Source of the DNA: JANWVO01 sp037446555
GTDB lineage: Bacteria; Acidobacteriota; Terriglobia; Bryobacterales; Bryobacteraceae
DNA length: 64,000 nucleotides
NCBI GenBank assembly: GCA_037446555.1
Contig: JBBIIK010000003.1
Coordinates: 124,001 to 188,000, forward strand
Reading direction: 5' to 3'
In this document: one piece after another, positions 60,101 to 64,000 of the stretch
How the letters are laid out: each line of letters opens with the position of its first letter
Position numbering within the stretch: position 1 is the first letter of the stretch
Program-made: the position numbers and the translations under genes
Notes under the pieces: generated by a model
What the model saw: the letters and a program-made list of their open reading frames with translations, nothing else
Databases searched by the model: none
Told to the model about the DNA's origin: nothing

Positions 60101-61567
60101 CAGGTCGAATGCGAGCAGTTCGCCCGGCGCCCAGCGCTGCTGTCCTTCCCCGTCGATCAGCACGACGTTGTGCGCATGTCCGCGCGTGTAGAACTCGCGG
60201 TGCAGCGGAGATCCGTAGCCGACCGTGCCTGCGTCGTGCGTGATATCGGTCGCGCCATAAGTGGCCTCCCAGTTCAGCGCCTCCGCCTGCGCGTGCGACG
60301 GGTCCAGCTGTCCGTAGTGAAAAAACAACTGCCAAGGGCCCTGCCTCAGCAGCGCCATGCGGCTGGACTCGAGGTTGCGGGACGTGACCTCGGGTACGCT
60401 TCCGCCCCGCGCTGCATTCTCTTCCGCGGGATCGAGCAGCGTCTCCCAGCTCAGGCGCCGGCGGGCGGCTTCCATTCCGATCCAGGTTGGGAAGACGCGC
60501 CGCGCCGCCTCCAGCAATCCTTCATTGGGCCAACGCTGGAAGCCTCCCGTTGTGTCCGCTGGCATCGGCAGCCTGCCATCCGGAAACCGCAACGCCGAAG
60601 GCGCCAGCATCAGGGTCTCCACAATTTCGGCTTCTCGCCGCAATTCGCCGAGACGGTTTTCCAGTCCCGCGTAGACCAACAGCGGCAGCACCGCCGAGAC
60701 AACGTAGGAGTTGTAGCCGAAAGACTGCTCCACCCACAGGTAGTCGCTTGTGACGCCATCCGCCATCTGCCTCTTCAAACCGAAGGGCGCGTCGATCGCC
60801 CGGCGCCACAATTCCCTGTCCTTCAGGTACAACGCCGCCATCCCCATCGCGCTGCGCTGCCACACGGCGATGTTGTGCACCCGCTGGAATGTCTCGTCCA
60901 GCAGCAGCGCCATCGGGAGAAGCAGCTTCGCCGCCCATTCCTTGCGGTGATGCAGCGCGGCGCGCCCGTCCACCAGCCGGGCAGCCTCCACCAGCCTCAC
61001 CAGCACGTTGGCCTCGTCGAGGCTTTGATACATCAGCCGCGCCTTGCTTTTCTCCGCCTGCTCCGGCCAGCGTTCGTAGTTCTCCGCGTAGCAATTCAGT
61101 TGACGGATCACCCAATCGGCGTAGCGGCCCTCGCCAGTGAGTCTCCACAATCGCGCTGCACGCACGATCATCTGCGTATGCCGCGACCGGAACCCGAATA
61201 CCCAGCCCCCGAACACCTTGACTGAAACGCCTGCGGGCGGCACCGGGGTCCACGGCAGGAACGCGCCGGTCTTGTCGTCGACGAAGTCGTGCCACCAGCC
61301 CGCTCGCCACTCCACGCGGTCCTTCGGATGCGCCTCCATCCACGCATCACACTCGGCGCGCTGCTCCTTCAGCCATGAGACCCACCTCAGGTCGTTTCGC
61401 ACGGTCTTGCGCGCTTCGTCCCAGTCTTCCTTCGGCGTCCGCACCGGCGAGCCATCCTTCCCAAACACCTTCAGTGAAGCGAACGCTCGCGCGGGACCGG
61501 GCTTCGGAAACCTCTCCTGCGCCTGCGCCGCCGCACACAGCAGGACCGCCAGCAGCCAGAACTTCAC
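57167..61567 (-). CDS. Heparinase II/III-like lyase fused to an Oar-like TonB-dependent receptor barrel
   Basis: A 1,466-residue protein in one open frame. Residues 1-17 are a signal peptide. Residues about 40-370 are an alginate-lyase/heparinase-type alpha/alpha toroid (H231 in [12 protein letters not shown]), and about 395-630 match the heparinase II/III beta-sheet domain with H425 ([10 protein letters not shown]), Y451 (GTVGYGS) and H464 ([12 protein letters not shown]). From about 645 to the end it matches Oar-like receptors: [20 protein letters not shown] (plug-like), [46 protein letters not shown] and [20 protein letters not shown] near the C-terminus. The usual N-terminal carboxypeptidase-like domain of Oar proteins is absent, replaced by the lyase. 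It diverges from the PQQ dehydrogenase. Confidence 0.8.
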   Translation of the reverse strand: [1466 protein letters not shown]

Positions 61568-61581
61568 AACCGCAGTCTATA

Positions 61582-63678
<2,097 letters not shown>

Positions 63679-63684
63679 GCGCGG

Positions 63685-64000
63685 CTAGCGCGTTACCTTC
63701 TCCACCTTCACCGCGGCGATTTTGAATTCCGGCTCGCGCGAAACGGGATCGTACGCATCCACCGTGAGCTGATTCACCAGCCGCTCCGGGTCATGGAAAT
63801 GCACGAAGACGGAGCCTGCCTGCCCGTTCTCGTTCTCCTTCACGGTGAAAACCTGTGATCCCCGGCGCGAAGTGATCCGCACCGTGTCGCCGTCGTTCAG
63901 CCCCAGCTTCTTCAGGTCCGAAGGATGCATCTCCGCCACGGCTTCCAGCCGCGTCGCTTTCAGCGCCGGCACGCTGCCGGTCATGGTCGCCGTGTGCCAG
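63685..64000 (-). CDS. Molybdopterin oxidoreductase, C-terminal part (cut by window end)
   Basis: The visible 104 residues run in from the window edge with WHTATMTGSVPALKATRLEA, then VAEMHPSDLKKLGLNDGDTV, RITSRRGSQVFTV and SVFVHFHDPERLVNQLTVDA. This is the molydopterin-dinucleotide-binding domain at the end of NapA/assimilatory nitrate reductase or formate dehydrogenase-like proteins; the HWHTGTMT-type phrase favours nitrate reductases. The domain ends with the gene 6 bp from the convergent PQQ dehydrogenase. The remainder is outside the window, so the exact enzyme cannot be fixed. Confidence 0.8.
   Translation of the reverse strand, partial: WHTATMTGSVPALKATRLEAVAEMHPSDLKKLGLNDGDTVRITSRRGSQVFTVKENENGQAGSVFVHFHDPERLVNQLTVDAYDPVSREPEFKIAAVKVEKVTR

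Overview
The window is a GC-rich (roughly 65 percent by eye), gene-dense bacterial chromosome segment with no rRNA, tRNA, insertion sequence or CRISPR array that I could see. Gene content suggests an Acidobacteriota member of the Solibacter/Bryobacter type. The signs are an Oar-like TonB-dependent receptor barrel, secreted GH5 and GH30 enzymes, many proteins with twin-arginine-like signals, a Tad/Flp pilus locus, the hopanoid enzyme HpnH, a PQQ dehydrogenase with a built-in cytochrome c, and flagellar genes. This assignment is inference from gene families, not a database match.

Layout. 1-6.3 kb is the edge of a Tad/Flp pilus locus: cpaB (cut by the window start), a small ORF, the Flp pilin and a PilZ-like gene on the minus strand, diverging from a LuxR-type regulator, a TonB-like protein and three TadG/TadE-like pseudopilin genes on the plus strand. 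6.3-17.6 kb holds scattered metabolism: a terpenoid-cyclase-like protein, DUF362, a polytopic membrane protein, a MarR-pirin-serine hydrolase group, an alpha/alpha-toroid protein, a methyltransferase, a UroD-like protein, a GlcD-like oxidase and a TlpA-like thioredoxin. 17.6-19.1 kb is a pterin/folate cluster (two PTPS paralogues and folE). 19.2-21.7 kb carries a LysW-like protein and four small secreted proteins. 21.7-26.2 kb (minus) carries lysA, a GAF-GAF-PP2C phosphatase, deoC and rpiB.

26.3-33.1 kb is a tightly coupled eight-gene operon: SPFH protein, SpeD, two DUF4178 proteins, a 62-residue membrane protein, DUF350, a membrane-anchored aminopropyltransferase and an amine-oxidase-like flavoprotein. 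It reads as a membrane-linked polyamine system and is one of two main candidates for an undescribed system. 33.1-41.5 kb has rlmH, accD, a D-aminoacylase-like gene, an ABC-F ATPase, a dienelactone hydrolase, a phosphodiesterase and a sugar isomerase. 42-44.8 kb has an unrecognised 130-residue protein behind a strong promoter, then hpnH and its coupled partner, then a CAP-domain protein.

44.8-48.4 kb (minus) is a carbohydrate/uronate group (GH5, KduD-like SDR, UxaA-like dehydratase). 48.4-53.1 kb holds small exported proteins, a RodZ-like HTH protein and flgM-flgN-like-flgK-flgL behind a near-consensus sigma-28 promoter. 53.2-61.6 kb has a GH30 enzyme, a BamE-like protein, purA and a 1,466-residue protein that joins a heparinase II/III-type lyase to an Oar-like outer-membrane barrel, the second main candidate. 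The window ends with a PQQ/cytochrome c dehydrogenase and the C-terminus of a molybdopterin oxidoreductase running off the edge.
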